Made by a program: the position numbers and the translations under genes. From positions 50,387,695-50,451,694 of the forward strand of contig NC_012872.2 in assembly GCF_000003195.3 (NCBI RefSeq): a DNA stretch of 64,000 nucleotides, written 5' to 3'. The DNA comes from Sorghum bicolor. Lineage: Eukaryota; Streptophyta; Magnoliopsida; Poales; Poaceae. Below are positions 10,918 through 23,394 of this stretch, piece by piece (position 1 is the first letter of the stretch; each line of letters begins with the position of its first letter). Below the pieces are notes generated by a model, which saw only the letters and a list, made by a program, of their open reading frames with translations, had not been told where the DNA came from and ran no database searches.

Positions 10918-13900
10918 CTAAGGATAGAAGCGACGTAGCTGTTCTATGTTCCACGCGTTCTTGAAGACCTCCCCTGCTTCGTTGGCGAGCTTGTAAGTGC
11001 CGGGTCGGAGGACTTCGGCGATGACGAAGGGTCCTTCCTAGGGGGGCGTGAACTTGTGACGACCCTTGTTGCTCTGCCTGAGCCTCAGCACCAAGTCGCT
11101 GACTTGAAAGGTTCGGCCTCGGACTCGTCGCGCGTGGTATCGTCAGAGGGCCTACTGGTATTTGGCGGAGTGTAGGAGGGCTACCTCCCTGGCTTCGTCC
11201 AGCTGGTCCAACGCGTCCTCTTGGAATGTCTTGCAGCTGTTTTCGTCGTAGGCTTGTACCCTTGGAGACCCGTACTCTAGGTCCGTGGGAAGGACAGCTT
11301 CCGACCCGTAGACCATGAAGAACGGGGTGAAGCCTGTGGCACGGCTTCAAGAAGTCCTTAGACTCGAGATCGCCGCTGGCAACTCCTTGGGCCACCTTTT
11401 TCTGAACTTGTCCAACTGAAGATTCTAGGCTTTAGACCCTGGAGGATCATGCCGTTGGCACGTTCCACTTGACCATTGGTCTTTGGGTGAGCAACTGCTG
11501 CCCAGTCCACACGTATGTGGTGCCTGTCGGAGAACTCCAGAAATTTCTGCCCGGTGAACTACGTGCCGTTGTCAGTGATTATAGAGTTGGGTACTCCAAA
11601 TCGGTGGATGATATCCCTAAAAAACAGCACTGCTTGTTCGGCCTTGATCCTTGTGATGGGTCGGACCTCAATCCACTTGGAGAACTTGTCGATTGCGACA
11701 AGCAAGTGGGTGAAGCCCCCAGGTGCCTTTTGCAGAGGCTCGACAAGGTCGAGGCCCCAGACAGCAAAGGGCCAGGTGATGGGAATCGTCTGCAGAGCCT
11801 GAGCCGGGAGATGGATCTGCCGAGCGTAGAACTGGCACCCCTCACAGGTCCGCACGATCTCCGTGGCATCGGCTACGACGGAAGGCCAGTAGAAGCCTTG
11901 TCGAAAGGCGTTTCCTACTAGCGTCCGAGGCGCGACGTGGTGGCCACAAGCCCCCGAGTGTATGTCCTCCACGAGCTTGATTCCCTGCTGACGGGGGATG
12001 CAGCGCATAAGGATGCCCGAGGGGCTGCGCTTGTACATCTCTCCGTCGAGAAGGAAGAAAGTCTTGGCGCGTCGAGCCACACATCGTGCCTTAGCCTGGT
12101 CTAAGGGCAAAGTGCCGTTGATGAGGCGTTGCAGCAAAGGATAGCGCCAATCTGGCGAGTTGTCTTGTGCAGGGGGCTTGGTCTCGATGTCCATGGCCTC
12201 CGGCTCATGAGCCACGGAGACCCCGGGATCGTGGCCTGAGCTTCCTGGGGGCGGATCCGAGCCCCCGTCGTCTTTGTAGTCGACGGAGGACTTGTAGAGG
12301 TCGCTGACAAAGACATCCGGGGGGATCGTGGCCTGCTCGGATGCCATTTTGGCGAGCGCGTCGGCGGCCTCATTGTACTTTCTTAACACGTGGTTAAGCT
12401 CGAGGCCGTCAAATTTTTCCTCCAGGCGTCGGACCGCCTTGCAATACGCGTCCATCTTGGGGTCGTGGCAGCTGGACTCTTTCATGACTTGGTCGATGAT
12501 GAGTCTGGAGTCGCCTCGGACGTCGAGCCGTTTGATCCCAAGTTCGATCGTGATATGGAGACCGTTGACGAGGGCCTCATACTCCGCCACATTGTTTGAG
12601 GCGGGGAAGTGGAGTCGGATTGCATATCGCATCCTTACCCCAAGGGGCGAGATGAAGACAAGGCTAGCGCTGGCCCTAGTTTTCATCAGAGACCCGTCGA
12701 AGTACAAGGTCCAGCACTCGTGCTGGATCTGGGGTGGAGGGAGTTGAGTTCCCGTCCACTCAGCTACGAAATCCACTAAAACTTGGGATTTTATAGCCTT
12801 CCGAGGCTCATAGGTGATCCCGTCACCCATAAGCTCTATAGCCCACTTAGCAGTTCTGCCATTAGCTTCTCGGTTCTGAATCACCTCTCCCAGGGGAAAA
12901 GATGATACCACCGAGATTGGGTGAGATTCAAAGTAATGGCGGAGTTTGCGTTGGGCTAAGACTACCGCGTAGAGTTGTTTTTGGATTTGGGGGTATCGGG
13001 TCTTTGTGTCGGACAGTACTTCACTAACGAAGTACACCGGTCTTTGGACCGGTAGGGAATGCCCTTCTTCCTTTCTTTCGACCACGATAGCTACGCTGAT
13101 CACCTGATCGGTGGCTGCGACGTAGAGAAGTAATGGTTCTCCCTCGGCGGGGGGTACCAAGATGGGAGGGTTGGTGAGCAGAGCCTTGAGCTTGTCAAGG
13201 GCTTCCTGGGCCTCGGGGGTCCAGGAAAAGTGCTCAGATTTTCTAAGTAACCTATACAGAGGTAGTCCTTTCTCCCCGAGGCGGGAGATGAAACGACTGA
13301 GGGAAGCTAGGCACCCCATGACTCTCTGCACTCCTTTTAGGTTACGGATTGGGCCCATGTTTGCGATGGCCGAGACCTTTTTAGGGTTGGCCTCGATCCC
13401 TCACTCAGACACAATGAATCCGAGGAGCATGCCTCGGGGGACCACGAAAACGCATTTTTTTGGGTTCAGTCTGATCCCTTTAGCCCTGAGGCATCGGAAT
13501 GTTTCATCCAGGTCGGCCACAAGGCCGCTTGCTTTCCTGGACTTAACAACAATGTCGTCTACATAAGCCTCTACCGTTTTGCCTATGAGGTCTCCGAAGA
13601 CCTGGAGCATACATTGCTGGTATGTAGCCCCTGCGTTCTTAAGGCCGAAAGGCATGGTTACGTAGCAAAACATTCCGAAAGGGGTGATGAAAGAAGTCGC
13701 AAGCTGGTCGGACGCTTTCATCTTGATTTGGCGGTACCCGGAATAAGCATCAAGAAAAGATAAAATCTCACAACCCGCAGTAGAGTCAACTATTTGATCA
13801 ATACGAGGTAATGGAAAGGGATTTTTTGGACATGCTTTATTTAAACTAGTATAGTCTACACACATCCTCCACTTCCCATTTTTCTTTTTGACTAGTACAG

Positions 13901-14147
13901 GGTTAGCTAACCACTCGGGATGGAATACCTCCTTGATGAATCCGGCTGCCAGCAACTTGTGGATCTCCTCCCCGATGGCCCGACGCTTCTCCTCATCGAA
14001 TCGGTGCAGGCGCTGCTTCACGGGTTTGGAGCCGGCTCGGATGTCCAAGGAGTGCTCGGCGACTTCCCTCGGTATGTCGGGCATGTCCGAGGGACTCCAC
14101 GCAAATATGTCGGCGTTTGTGCGGAGGAAGTCGACAAGCACTACTTC
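10918..14147 (-). pseudogene. Tat-lineage pol (RT, two RNase H regions, integrase) of element A
   Basis: Reading on the minus strand from just after the UAG at 14148-14150, the frame encodes reverse transcriptase ([20 protein letters not shown], core YVDDIV near 13565). Next comes a first RNase H-like region that has lost the usual acidic residues ([20 protein letters not shown]), then a second complete-looking RNase H starting at YFDGSL. The integrase follows, with its HHCC zinc finger (H..H...CEGCQF) and core, and the frame ends LRRFYP-stop at 10918. Breaks include UGA at 13398-13400 and UAG at 11559-11561 inside the integrase core, plus further damage downstream. The order RT-RH-RH-INT is the Tat signature. 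The element cannot make an intact polymerase. Confidence 0.85.
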
Positions 14148-17100
14148 CTATTTGGGGTCGAGGCTCGAGCTGATCCTCAACGCCTTGCCTTCGGAGGTCC
14201 CTGGGTCGAGGAAGACGAGCTTGGTCTCCTCCGCCGGCTCGAAGCTCCCGGCGTGACGCTTGGGGTCGGGGATGTCCTGGTCGCCGTCGCCGAGGCTGGT
14301 GAGGATAGACAGAGACTCAGCCAGAGCCTCGGCCTGCTCGATGCACTCAACGTCGCACTGGTAGGCGTGCTGGCTCGTTGTGCTGACGGTGATGATGTCG
14401 TTTGGTCCCGGCATCTTGAGCTTGAGGTAGGTGTAGTTGGGGACGGCCATGAACTTGGCGTAGCATGGTCGACACAGGATCACGTGGTAGGTCCCTGGGA
14501 ACCCGACCACGTCGAAAGTGAGGACCTCCCATCTGAAGTTGTTGGGGGTCCCAAAGCAGACGGGCAGATCGATCTGCCCGAGGGGATGGGCGCGATGTCC
14601 CGGCACCACTCCGTGGAATGGCGATGCATCATTCCTCAGCTGAGACTTGCGGATCCCCATGAGGGCCAAAGTCTCAGCGTAAAGAATGTTGAGGCCGCTG
14701 CCTCCATCCATCAATACCTTGGTGAGACGAGTCTCGACGATGATGGGGTCGACGATCAGTGGATAGCTCCCGGGGTTGGGGATCCGATCTGGGTGATCCT
14801 GCCGATCGAACGTGATTGCGCTCTCGGACCACTTGAGGTACGAGGGCGCGGCTGTGCTGACTGCGCAAACTTCTCAGAGCTCGCGCTTCCTTTGACTCAC
14901 GATGAGGCGAGCCGCACGTCCCCCAAAGATCAAGAGGCAGTTCTTGACCTTAGGGAAGCCTTCTCCCTCGGGGTCGTCGTCCTTGGGGGGCTCTTCGGCA
15001 CCCTCCTTGACTATGATGTCGGTGTAGTACCAACGCAGGACAGTGCACTCCTCGAGGGTGTGGTTGGTTGGTCCCCTGTGATAGGGGTATGACTTCTTCA
15101 ACATTTCGTCGAAGAGACCGGGGCCAGCAGGGGCCTGCTTGGGGGTCTTGCGATCTGCCGCGGCGACCAGGTTGTCGTCCGACCGACCCTGCTTCCCCTT
15201 GCGACCCTTTTTCTTCTTCTTGGGGTCGCGGGAGCCCGAGGCCTCGGCGGTCTCGGCCTGTTGTTTCCCCTTGGCCGTGCCATCGGAGAAAATGGCACCA
15301 ACTGCCTCTTCGCCCGAGGCAAAGTTGGTGGCGATGTTGAGCAATTGGCTGGTGCTTTGTGGGGTCTTGCGACCGAGCTCGTGTACTAGCTCCTTGCAGG
15401 CGGTACCGGCGATGAAGGCCCCGATGACATCGGGGTCTGTGATGTTGGGGAGCTCGGTGCACTGCTCGGATGATGAGCGGGTCATCGTACGCTCCGCCTA
15501 GCTGGCATGCTAGGCGGTAGTCCGCTAGCCAGAGTTCAGGGTTGGTTTCCCTGAGTACTTGGTGAGGTTAGCGGGCTGTCGGAATTGTGCAGGGAACTTA
15601 GCCCTGCGGATGGCCTCGCTGAAGACGCGGGGGCTCGGAGGCTCCAGCGACGTGCTGCGATCGTGGTCGGGGTCGTACCTCCCGCCTCAGCGCGGTCGAT
15701 AGCGCCGAGACTCGGCCACGTTCCTGTCATGCCGTCTGGCCTCGAGGGTGGCCCGGGCGTCCACGTTGGTCCCGATGCGTTCATGGACAGATGGGGCCTT
15801 GTTGCCTCCTTACGGATTAGGGGGCGGCGGACCCTGCACCGTTGGTGCCTTGTTAGGAGGGGGTTGACCCCTTGGGCGCCTTGTACCGTGGGACTGTGAT
15901 GCAGAACTTTCTGTGTTTTGTACCACGGCCTGCTCCAGGAGGCCGCGCAACCCTTGGCACACCCTTCTCCCCTCAGGAGTCGACGGCTCGGGCATCGCCC
16001 TGAGGAGGAGTGCGGCAGCCATCACATTCTGGCTGGCCGTGCTGAAGACGGGGGGATTGTCTCCCCTTCGTCCTTGATGATGCGGCGGTTGACATCCCAG
16101 GCGCGGCGTCTAGCCTCGCCTCCGTCCCCGCGGGCGGACTGGTCTTAGACTAGGGTCTCGCGTAGTTGGCGGAGGCGTACGCGCTCTTCTTCGAGCCTGG
16201 CCTCTAGCTCATTGAGCTGTTCAAGGTCGGAGCGCCGCCTTTCTGCGGGGGCTGAAGTGGCCCCGCGTGCTCCAGGATGGATCCCGGGAGCCGTGTTGGG
16301 AGATGGAGTGGCGTTCCTTCGCTCAGGAGGTCCTGCACCTCCTTGAGCGTCGGGGGCCGCTCCTCCGACTTCGAGGTTGAAACACTCTCATGATGGATCG
16401 TAGCCGCCGTCGTCAGAGTCGGAGTAGCCGAGGCAGTAGTTGCTAGCCTCAAGAATGCGCATGAAAGTTTGCGGGTCGGCACAACCGGAAAAATCAGCGC
16501 CGGCCCATTCATCTTCCCCTGAGGTAGGGTCCTCAGGGTATGACGAGACGGGCGGTGTAGCAATAAGGTCCAGAGTAGACCTCAGATGGTGCCTTAGAAG
16601 TTGCGCATACGCACTTAGTGAAGTGCTCGCGGAAGAGGCGTAAGTGGCGGCTGTGCTCTCGAGCCCAAAAGGGAGCTTAGGAGGCGCCGCTGTCTTTCCT
16701 CCATCTGTAGGTGGAGGATGACGAGAAGTCGAGACCCCCTGGTCCCTCTTTTGAGGAGGGGGCGGGAGCCGTGCTTTGCCCTTTGACCGAGGCAGAATAG
16801 GAGGTCGCGAAGATCCCCTGTTGGTCCGTGGGACGGAGCTTGATGCTCCGCGGGCCCTTCCTCTAGCGCCTGTCGGGCCAGAAGAATGGGCGATCTGGTG
16901 AGGGATATGTGGGGGCAGGGCTGGACGGACCCTTGCCTCGGTGGTAGGGTCAGAGATCCTAGACCTCTAACGCCCCCACCGCGTACCCCCTACATGATGT
17001 CCCGAGCGCCTCCCACGCACTGGCTGCGGCGGGATCGCCTCGGGGCGCGGCTCGGTGTCACCATGTGGCGGGAGGAGGACCATGTCATAGCCGGAGCCAA

Positions 17101-17170
17101 GCGACATGAACTCCAAACTCCCAAACATCATGATGGTACCGAGGCGAAGTGGGTGGAATCTGTCTGCCAT
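14148..17170 (-). pseudogene. gag and protease of element A, broken
   Basis: Gag probably starts at the ATG at 17170 (MADRFHPLRLGTIMMFG...), but frame changes and stops interrupt it before 15500. The clear C-terminal gag piece (15485-14874) has a helical capsid end, a Lys-rich run and a knuckle-like segment YHRGPTNHTLEEC. The protease piece (14714-14148) begins with the active-site sequence MMDGGSGLNIL and ends ...SSLDPK followed by UAG. That UAG is followed in the same frame by reverse transcriptase, exactly as in element C. The acidic active site is DGG rather than DTG/DSG, which is also true of C. Confidence 0.8.
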
Positions 17171-17213
17171 CCGAGCTTTCTCCAATAGGGAAAGGAGAAT
17201 ACAACGCAAAAAG

Positions 17214-17234
17214 CCCCCTACCTGGCGCGCCAAC
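17214..17234 (-). promoter_or_regulatory. primer-binding site of element A
   Basis: Minus-strand sequence next to the 5' LTR is gtTGGCGCGCCAGGTAGGGGG. The same 19 nt TGGCGCGCCAGGTAGGGGG follow the left LTR of element C at 43993. It is not the initiator Met primer. I have not identified the matching tRNA. Confidence 0.75.
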
Positions 17235-18269
17235 TGTCGGCGTCTAGACTCGTCGTCTAGGCACAAACAAGTATAAATATGCATGTCTACCTAAACCCGG
17301 ATGGTGATGCAAGTAGAACACAGAGAATTTATACTGGTTCGGGCTAAGGATGCCCTACGTCCAGTGTGAGATGAGGGGTTTGTATTGCCTTGCACCCAAA
17401 GGTGCTTGTAGTAGGGGTGTACAAGCAGGTTGCGAGAGAGGGCTAAGTCCCAAGTCTTGACTTTGTGTGGTGGACAGAGCGCGGTTTGCTACTCTGTGCG
17501 TGAACTCGCTTGGAGTTATGGTGTGTGGCTTGAGTCTTGGTTGTCTTGATTGTTGGCCGTGTTGTTCGTGTTGTCCCTTGGATGTGAACCCCGGCTTCCC
17601 TTTTATAGTCTTAAGGGGGCACAAGATTTTACATGTGTGACTGGTGATCTTCCTCTGGTGAGTGGTGAAGCCACAGTCCCGACCCTGTAGAGGCTTGCCC
17701 ATCCCGTCCTTGAGGCATGGCTGACAGTATGGTTGCTCCTGTGGAGGGTTACCGAGTCCTGTTGAAGTCGTGGGGGTCGGATCGGTGGCACTGCTGCATG
17801 TCCTGTAACAGTAGGAGAAGACAACCAATAGTGACATTGGTTAATTTCTCTCATACCCCTTTTACTGTGAGGCGGTACACCACAGTGAAAGAGGTAAGGT
17901 TGCATAGTGAAAGAGGTAAGGCTACAGCGGCTGGGGTGGTTGGAATAGTCGCCACCATGCCCTGCCATGGTATGGGGATCACAGCGTCCGTCACGTCGAG
18001 GGTACGGGCGCCGTGTGTTGGAAGCCTGGCTCCGAGACGGGGGCTCGGGCGAGGCGGCGTTGGCGCCCGAGCCCAAGAGGGGTCGGGCGAGGCGGAATTT
18101 GTGCCCGAGGCCAAGGGGTCGGACAAGCCGGGGCTTACGCCTGAGGCCAAGGGGTCAGGCGAGCCGGAGCCCGCACCCGAGTCCTGGTGATTATGGATGG
18201 TTTGTTTTATCTCCTTCTTTACGATTTTTATTATCCTGATTTGGGTATCTCATTTTATGGTACCCAACA
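17235..18269 (-). repeat. 5' LTR of element A
   Basis: The 1035-bp LTR has TGTCGGCG...CCAACA termini and is paired with 899-1933. The duplicated target site catag follows at 18270-18274. Scattered substitutions relative to the left copy amount to roughly a few per cent by eye. Confidence 0.93.
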
Positions 18270-18274
18270 CATAG

Positions 18275-19258
18275 GCACTAGCCTCACTCTTATAGCGTTC
18301 AAACATGTTGATCGCCTACAACCTCCATCCTGAAACGAATTAAATTCCAGTTATATTCTCAGTTAGATTTTCTAAAAGTTTACATAAAATGTATCTCATA
18401 ATAAATCTAATAGCATTTATTTAGTATATTTTAAATTTTGATACTTTTTTTATTACATCCGTCCTGGAAAAAAAACAAGTTCTGGTTGGCTACTTGGGCG
18501 GATGATGACATTAGATAGCTATACTGCTAAGATATATTCAATGAAGATCTAATCTAATGATATTTTGGTATAATAACCATTGTTACTTTTCTATATAATT
18601 CTTTCATAGAAAAATTCTATATAAATTTAATTAAACTTATTATTCATTTTGACTGGCTACTATGATAGAATTACACTCTTTTATACATATACCTAAAATT
18701 CAGTGGCACCATAAATACCACTAGTCTAATGTACATGGATTCATTCACAGATATTTTGGACACAAAAAGGAGGCTCTCGATCCCGAAAAATCCCATCAAG
18801 GCAGTGATAGGAAATGGGGGCTTGAGAACACTAAACCTGGAGGGTCAATGTCGCCGTGTCTGTCACACTTGTTACATCCATGTGAATGGAAGAGGGTGTC
18901 ATCATCATTTATCTGTATTGGCAAATCGATCGTTTTCACTGAATTACTTAGTGGTCGACACTAGCATCGTCAAGTACTACGCGTTGTATGGCACCATCAA
19001 GAAAGCTGCGCCTGTACGGTACTCCGTCCAAGCAGAAGATGCACGACAGCTGTCATTTGTTAAGCGGTGATGTGTAATTAGTTAGGCCACGGACGGGTCA
19101 TTTAGAGAGATGCAGACAGCTGCACCGCTCCCTTTCTGCAATTTTGTTCCGTGCGACGAGGGAAATGTTCCGAAAGCTGAGTAGGGCGCAACAGGAGGGA
19201 GCGTCTCATCTCACTGTTTGTATACGGCCGATGGATCGGATTTCGATGCGCTGACTGA
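18275..19258. other. intergenic, AT-rich; no supported gene
   Basis: Mostly AT-rich DNA. A remnant 'catccgtcctggaaaaaaaacaag' near 18456 looks like the edge of an old Stowaway-type MITE. A 113-codon plus-strand frame at 18729-19070 has no recognisable domain and no clear codon bias. I do not call it a gene. Confidence 0.4.
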
Positions 19259-19502
19259 GGCCTTGTTTAGATCCAAAAACTTTTTTAATTTTGACACTGT
19301 AGCATTTTCGTTTTTATTTGATAAAAAATATCCAATCATAAAGCAACTAGGCTTAAAAGATTCATCTGGTGATTTACAGGTAAACTGTGCAATTAGTTAT
19401 ATTTTTTATCTATATTTAATGTTCCATGTATGTGCCGCAAGATTCGATGTGATGAAGAATCTTGTAAAGTTTTGAGTTTTTTTGTTGTATGTAAACAAGA
19501 CG
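19259..19502. mobile_element. MITE, GGCCTTGTTTAG family
   Basis: It starts ggccttgtttagatcc and ends gtatgtaaacaagac, a degenerate inverted copy of the start. Internal blocks match the copy at 28747-28965 in the same orientation: ttgacactgtagcattttcgtttttatttgataaa, and 'gtgcaattagttat...tttatctatatttaatgtt'. It is non-coding. Confidence 0.65.
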
Positions 19503-19673
19503 TGAGACTGATGCTGCCGCTTACCAACTACTCCTAGAGCCTTTTTTTTTTTCCTTCTTTTTTGTCTTTTTGAAAGTTAAATAGGAGTAGAGCCTTCTGT
19601 TTGCCACGTGGCAATAGATCGCAAGACCAATGCCGTCCTTCTAGAAACTCTTGGTGTCGATTGAAAGGAGTTT

Positions 19674-19885
19674 GGCCTTGTTTAGTTTGTGAAAGAAAAG
19701 TTTTTAACATATTTATAATTATAGCAATTAGTGTTTAATCATAAACTAGTTAAATTTAAAATATTTATCTCGTAAAATACATATAAACTGTATAATAAAT
19801 TATTTTTTAATATATATTTAATGATCTATATATATATTTAAACATTAATATAATAGGACGAAAAGTTTTTAAGTCAAAGCTACAT
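19674..19885. mobile_element. MITE fragment, GGCCTTGTTTAG family
   Basis: It has the ggccttgtttagtttgtg left end and an AT-rich interior with 'cataaactagttaaatttaaaatatttatctcgtaaa', a degenerate version of the family core. The right terminus is not clear, so the end coordinate is approximate. Confidence 0.4.
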
Positions 19886-19937
19886 AAAGTCTCGCTCTCG
19901 TCCACCAGGCAGGAGACAGGTACGGTTGAAAACACAC

Positions 19938-20167
19938 TCTCCTCATCCCAAATTAAATATCATTATTAATTTTCGTACCATAAATTTAATTTAATTTATA
20001 AAAAGTACGCATAATATTTATATCTTCAAAAAAATTTGTTAAAAAAACTAAATTTCAAAATTTATCTAATAATATTAATTATATATTATAAATACTAATA
20101 TTTTTCAAATACATATTTAATTAAAAATATTTTTAAAAAATAAATAGTTATTTTGGGCGGAGGGATC
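19938..20167. mobile_element. degenerate Stowaway-like MITE
   Basis: The left edge ctcctcatcccaaattaaatatc and the right edge ttattttgggcggaggga are inverted relatives of the CTCCCTCCGTCCCAAA terminus of Stowaway elements. The interior is very AT-rich. It lies about 600 bp upstream of the DCD gene ATG. Confidence 0.45.
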
Positions 20168-20562
20168 GCATCTGAATTACTAGCAGCTGTTGGACTCCGC
20201 GTAGAGTTGGGGGCAAAAGGGTAAAATAGCCCCGAGAGAAAAAAAAAAAAGCCCGCTGGAATACCTTCGCGATGAAGGCGTACAGTAGACTGGACGACGG
20301 GTGTGCCCCCGCGTGCCGCGACATCCACGTCCGACGTCTCGTCACCAGGGCGCGACGCGGTTTGGCCACCTTCCCCGAAGCTTCCCTCCCGCGGCACGCG
20401 GCCACGTCTTCCGGCCTGCTTGCCAACCGACGCCGAACGCACACGAACGATGACGCGGCCCGGTCGAGTCAGCAGTCACACAGTGAGTCCACAATCACCA
20501 CCACCACCACCACGGGGTACGAGACGAGAGACGAGACGCACCACCCACCACCAACCGAAGCG

Positions 20563-20571
20563 GCGATAAAA
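20563..20571 (+). promoter_or_regulatory. possible TATA box of the DCD/NRP gene
   Basis: The sequence gcgataaaacc lies about 185 bp before the chosen start codon. It is followed by a CT-rich stretch (20620-20695) suitable for a 5' leader. No transcription start is known from sequence alone. Confidence 0.35.
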
Positions 20572-20751
20572 CCCCCCGCGGCACACGCGGCGGCACCTCC
20601 ACACTTGCACTTGGTTGGAGCTTCTTCTCCTTTTTTTTTTTCCATTGCTCCTCTGCTTCGCGTCGCCTCGCGTCTCTTCTCTCCCTCCCCCGGCAGGCAA
20701 ACAGACACAGCAGAGCGCAGGAACACAGAGCGAGAGAGATCAATCGAGGCC

Positions 20752-22488
20752 ATGGAGGGCTACGACCGCGAGTTCTGGCAGTTCAGCGACACGCTGCGCC
20801 TGCAGACGGCCGCCTTCTCCGGCCTATCCCTCGGCGACTCCATCTGGTCCCCCGCCACCGGCGGCGCCGCCGCCGGGGCTGACCGGCGCAACAACAGCAC
20901 CAACGACCTCTTCGCCGCATCCGCATCGCCCGCCGACACCACCGCCGCCAAGAACGTCGGCGGCGTCGGCCTCAGACTCAATCTCAACGATGGCGGGCCA
21001 GGCCTCATCGGCTCCGGAAAGCTCGCCTTCGGCGGCAGCAAGGCCGACCGCTACAACAACCTCCCCGCCACCACCGAGAAGGCCGCGTCCGCGTCCGCGT
21101 ACAACAACAACATCAACGTCAACGCCGGCTACGCCAAGAACAACAACAACAACAGCGCCCTGGCGTTCAACAAGATGGGGATCTACGGCTACAACACGAA
21201 CAACAGCAACATCAGCAACAACAGCAGCAGCGGGGAGGTGAAGAGCTACTTCAACAAGTCCGCCGGGAGGGCGGCGAGCAACAACAGCCACGGGCACGGG
21301 CACGCCGGCGGCAAGAAGGGAGGGGAGTACGGCAATAAGAAGAAGCACGGCAAGAACGAGGGCAACAACGGCGGTGGCGGAGCGGGGGCCACGGACAAGC
21401 GGTTCAAGACGCTGCCGGCGTCGGAGGCGCTGCCGCGGGGGCAGGCCATCGGCGGGTACATCTTCGTCTGCAACAACGACACCATGGACGAGAACCTCAG
21501 GAGGGAGCTCTTCGGGCTGCCGTCCAGGTACAGGGACTCGGTGCGTGCCATCCGCCCTGGGCTGCCCCTCTTCCTCTACAACTACTCCACCCACCAACTC
21601 CACGGCATCTTCGAGGTACACTACAATACAGTCGACGATTCGACGAACAAATAATCTCTTCTTCATTTGTACCGCTACAGTACTGATGATGGATTGCGAT
21701 CACCTACCTGCAGGCCGTGAGCTTTGGCGGGACCAACATCGACCCGACGGCGTGGGAGGACAAGAAGTGCCCCGGCGAGTCGCGCTTCCCTGCACAGGTA
21801 CACCACACCTATCTGCTTCAATCCAGTCCCTCTAGTCAAGGCAGATGATCGATCAGCTCAAACCGCACCAGTAGCGTGAATTTTACTACACTTGTTTGAA
21901 TTGTTCAACATCACCGACAGACAAAAGGCTAGCGTTGCGAGCTGCGACGACGTGTGGAATCGCGTTAGATTTTTAGGCCCCGGGATCACACCTCAAGAAA
22001 CTTTTTTAAAATTTGTCTACAAACAAGCAATTGGTTAGTTTAGGTGGAGCGATCGGCCTGTCTGGGGATTAGTCAGCAGAGAGAGGTTAGTTAGGTCAGC
22101 TTTGCTTGGTTCCTAATTTTCGTCTAGTAGGTTGCTTGGTCAGTCGGCAGAGGATCTGGTCGCAGGCTGGAAAGTGCATGCGTCAGAGCATCTAGACGCT
22201 GCAACTGCAAGCGGTGTCACCTGTAGAGCTGCATAGCCTGATCTCACATCTGATCATCTCATCTAGAGGAGTGAAGTTTGTTTGTTGTTGCCGCAGTGGT
22301 TTTCCGAGGTGACTCATGGTTGTGATGTGCAGGTGCGGGTGGCAACGCGGAAGATCTACGACCCCCTGGAGGAGGACGCCTTCCGCCCCATCCTCCACCA
22401 CTACGACGGGCCCAAGTTCCGGCTCGAGCTCTCCGTCACCGAGGCCCTCGCACTCCTCGACATCTTCGCCGACAAGGACGACGCCTGA
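20752..22488 (+). CDS. NRP: N-rich protein with DCD domain (three exons)
   Basis: Exons 20752-21615, 21714-21797 and 22333-22488 join in phase (gag|gtacac, ttgcag-type acceptors) to give 367 residues. The N-terminus MEGYDREFWQFSDTLR is typical of plant N-rich proteins. A low-complexity Asn-rich zone (about residues 115-190) and a Lys/Gly-rich basic stretch precede the DCD (development and cell death) domain, residues about 232-362. Domain landmarks are GYIFVCN, LFGLPSRYRD, LFLYNYSTHQLHGIFE at the exon 1 end, FPAQVRV across the exon 2/3 junction, and a C-terminal LSVTEALALLDIF. DCD proteins act in stress and cell-death signalling in plants. The frame is open upstream to 20272, but that extension crosses the likely promoter and has no family similarity, so I use the conserved Met at 20752. 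The gene looks intact. Confidence 0.92.
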
Positions 22489-23394
22489 TCCTAGATCCTC
22501 CTCATCGGATCGTCAGGGACTCGAGGCTTGGAACTTGGATGAATGAACAATAATGGATGGACATGTATCCCGTCCTACGAGACGGGAGTATACACACCAG
22601 CACGGTGGAGTACTAGTATATTAATTAATAATTAATATAATATATCCACCTTTGTTTGATGTTATGGGCTATGTATGAGGCACGCGTCCAATTGTTTTGT
22701 TTTTATAACACTTGTGCGATGATTGCAGAGAACTAGCCCTCGTTTTTGTAAGATATACTCCCACTAAGATATCTGTATTGTTCGGGTCTAACTGACATGT
22801 ATAAACATCTGTGAAATAATCTGTTCTTGTGCGAATGGTCCGAGTCTTACTCTGTTCAAGCACCAGACGTGTTTCCCGATTGGAATTTGTCCCTGGCGAC
22901 AATTACAAAGCACACCTATAACACTGTCTGAACGCTCCAAAGTCGAAAGCATCAGCTACCTGCCAGAGCATGACTCTGTCCAGGCAGTACAGCAGACACC
23001 ATTGAGAATTCAACCGATTCTAGAAGATACAATTCATCAACTCGCAGCGTCTGGAAGCAGAAGGTAGCTGCACAACAAAGCACGTCAAAGAACATCACAG
23101 TTAGCACCAGATAAATCAAAGTCAGCCGCGAGCCCGCGACCCACAGGGCACCATAACCTTCCATTCACCGATTTAAGTTTTAATAACACCTAAAACACAT
23201 TTGTACAAAACTGCGGAACGCAGATCCAGAGGAGTAATATAAACAAACAGCAGATCCACAACGGAGAAGGGGGGGAAGGGAATCTCTCTTCGAATACATC
23301 CGACAATCTATTTCCGGTCAAGAAGCATACCACACCAAACATTCACCACCGAATTTTCATCCCAAAGGTTTCTTGCTGTTCTTCTCCTCCAGCT
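22489..23394. other. 3' regions of two convergent genes
   Basis: About 900 bp separates the stop codons of the plus-strand DCD gene and the minus-strand SKIP8-like gene. It should hold both 3' untranslated regions. A palindromic AT-rich patch (ttaattaataattaatataat) is at 22620-22640. No coding sequence is supported. Confidence 0.5.

Larger units (their letters stand above)
899..18269 (-). mobile_element. LTR retrotransposon A, Ty3/Gypsy, Tat lineage, decayed
   Basis: This full-length element is bounded by two 1035-bp LTRs (899-1933 and 17235-18269) and by the 5-bp duplication catag at 894-898 and 18270-18274. Gag, protease, reverse transcriptase, two RNase H regions and integrase run on the minus strand, in Gypsy order (integrase last). 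A spliced-looking gene runs on the plus strand between integrase and the 3' LTR. The second RNase H region and the antisense gene point to the Tat lineage (RIRE2/Grande/Ogre relatives). Many stops and frameshifts show it is no longer autonomous. The two LTRs differ at scattered sites, so it is older than element C. Element B is inserted near its 3' end. Confidence 0.9.

Noticed and set aside
13920..15092. 390-codon plus-strand frame across gag-pol of element A
   Set aside because: It lies exactly opposite recognised protease and RT coding sequence and has no domain of its own.
18729..19070. Possible small gene of 113 codons
   Set aside because: No domain, no splice or promoter context, and AT-rich intergenic setting between repeats.
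20272..20751. In-frame N-terminal extension of the DCD protein by 160 residues
   Set aside because: It crosses the likely TATA box and leader, is composed of Arg/Thr/Pro-rich GC-driven sequence, and the family start MEGYDREFWQF is at 20752.
20824..21666. 280-codon minus-strand frame opposite the DCD gene
   Set aside because: Shadow of a GC-rich coding exon: low-complexity Val/Ala/Gly-rich product, no family similarity.
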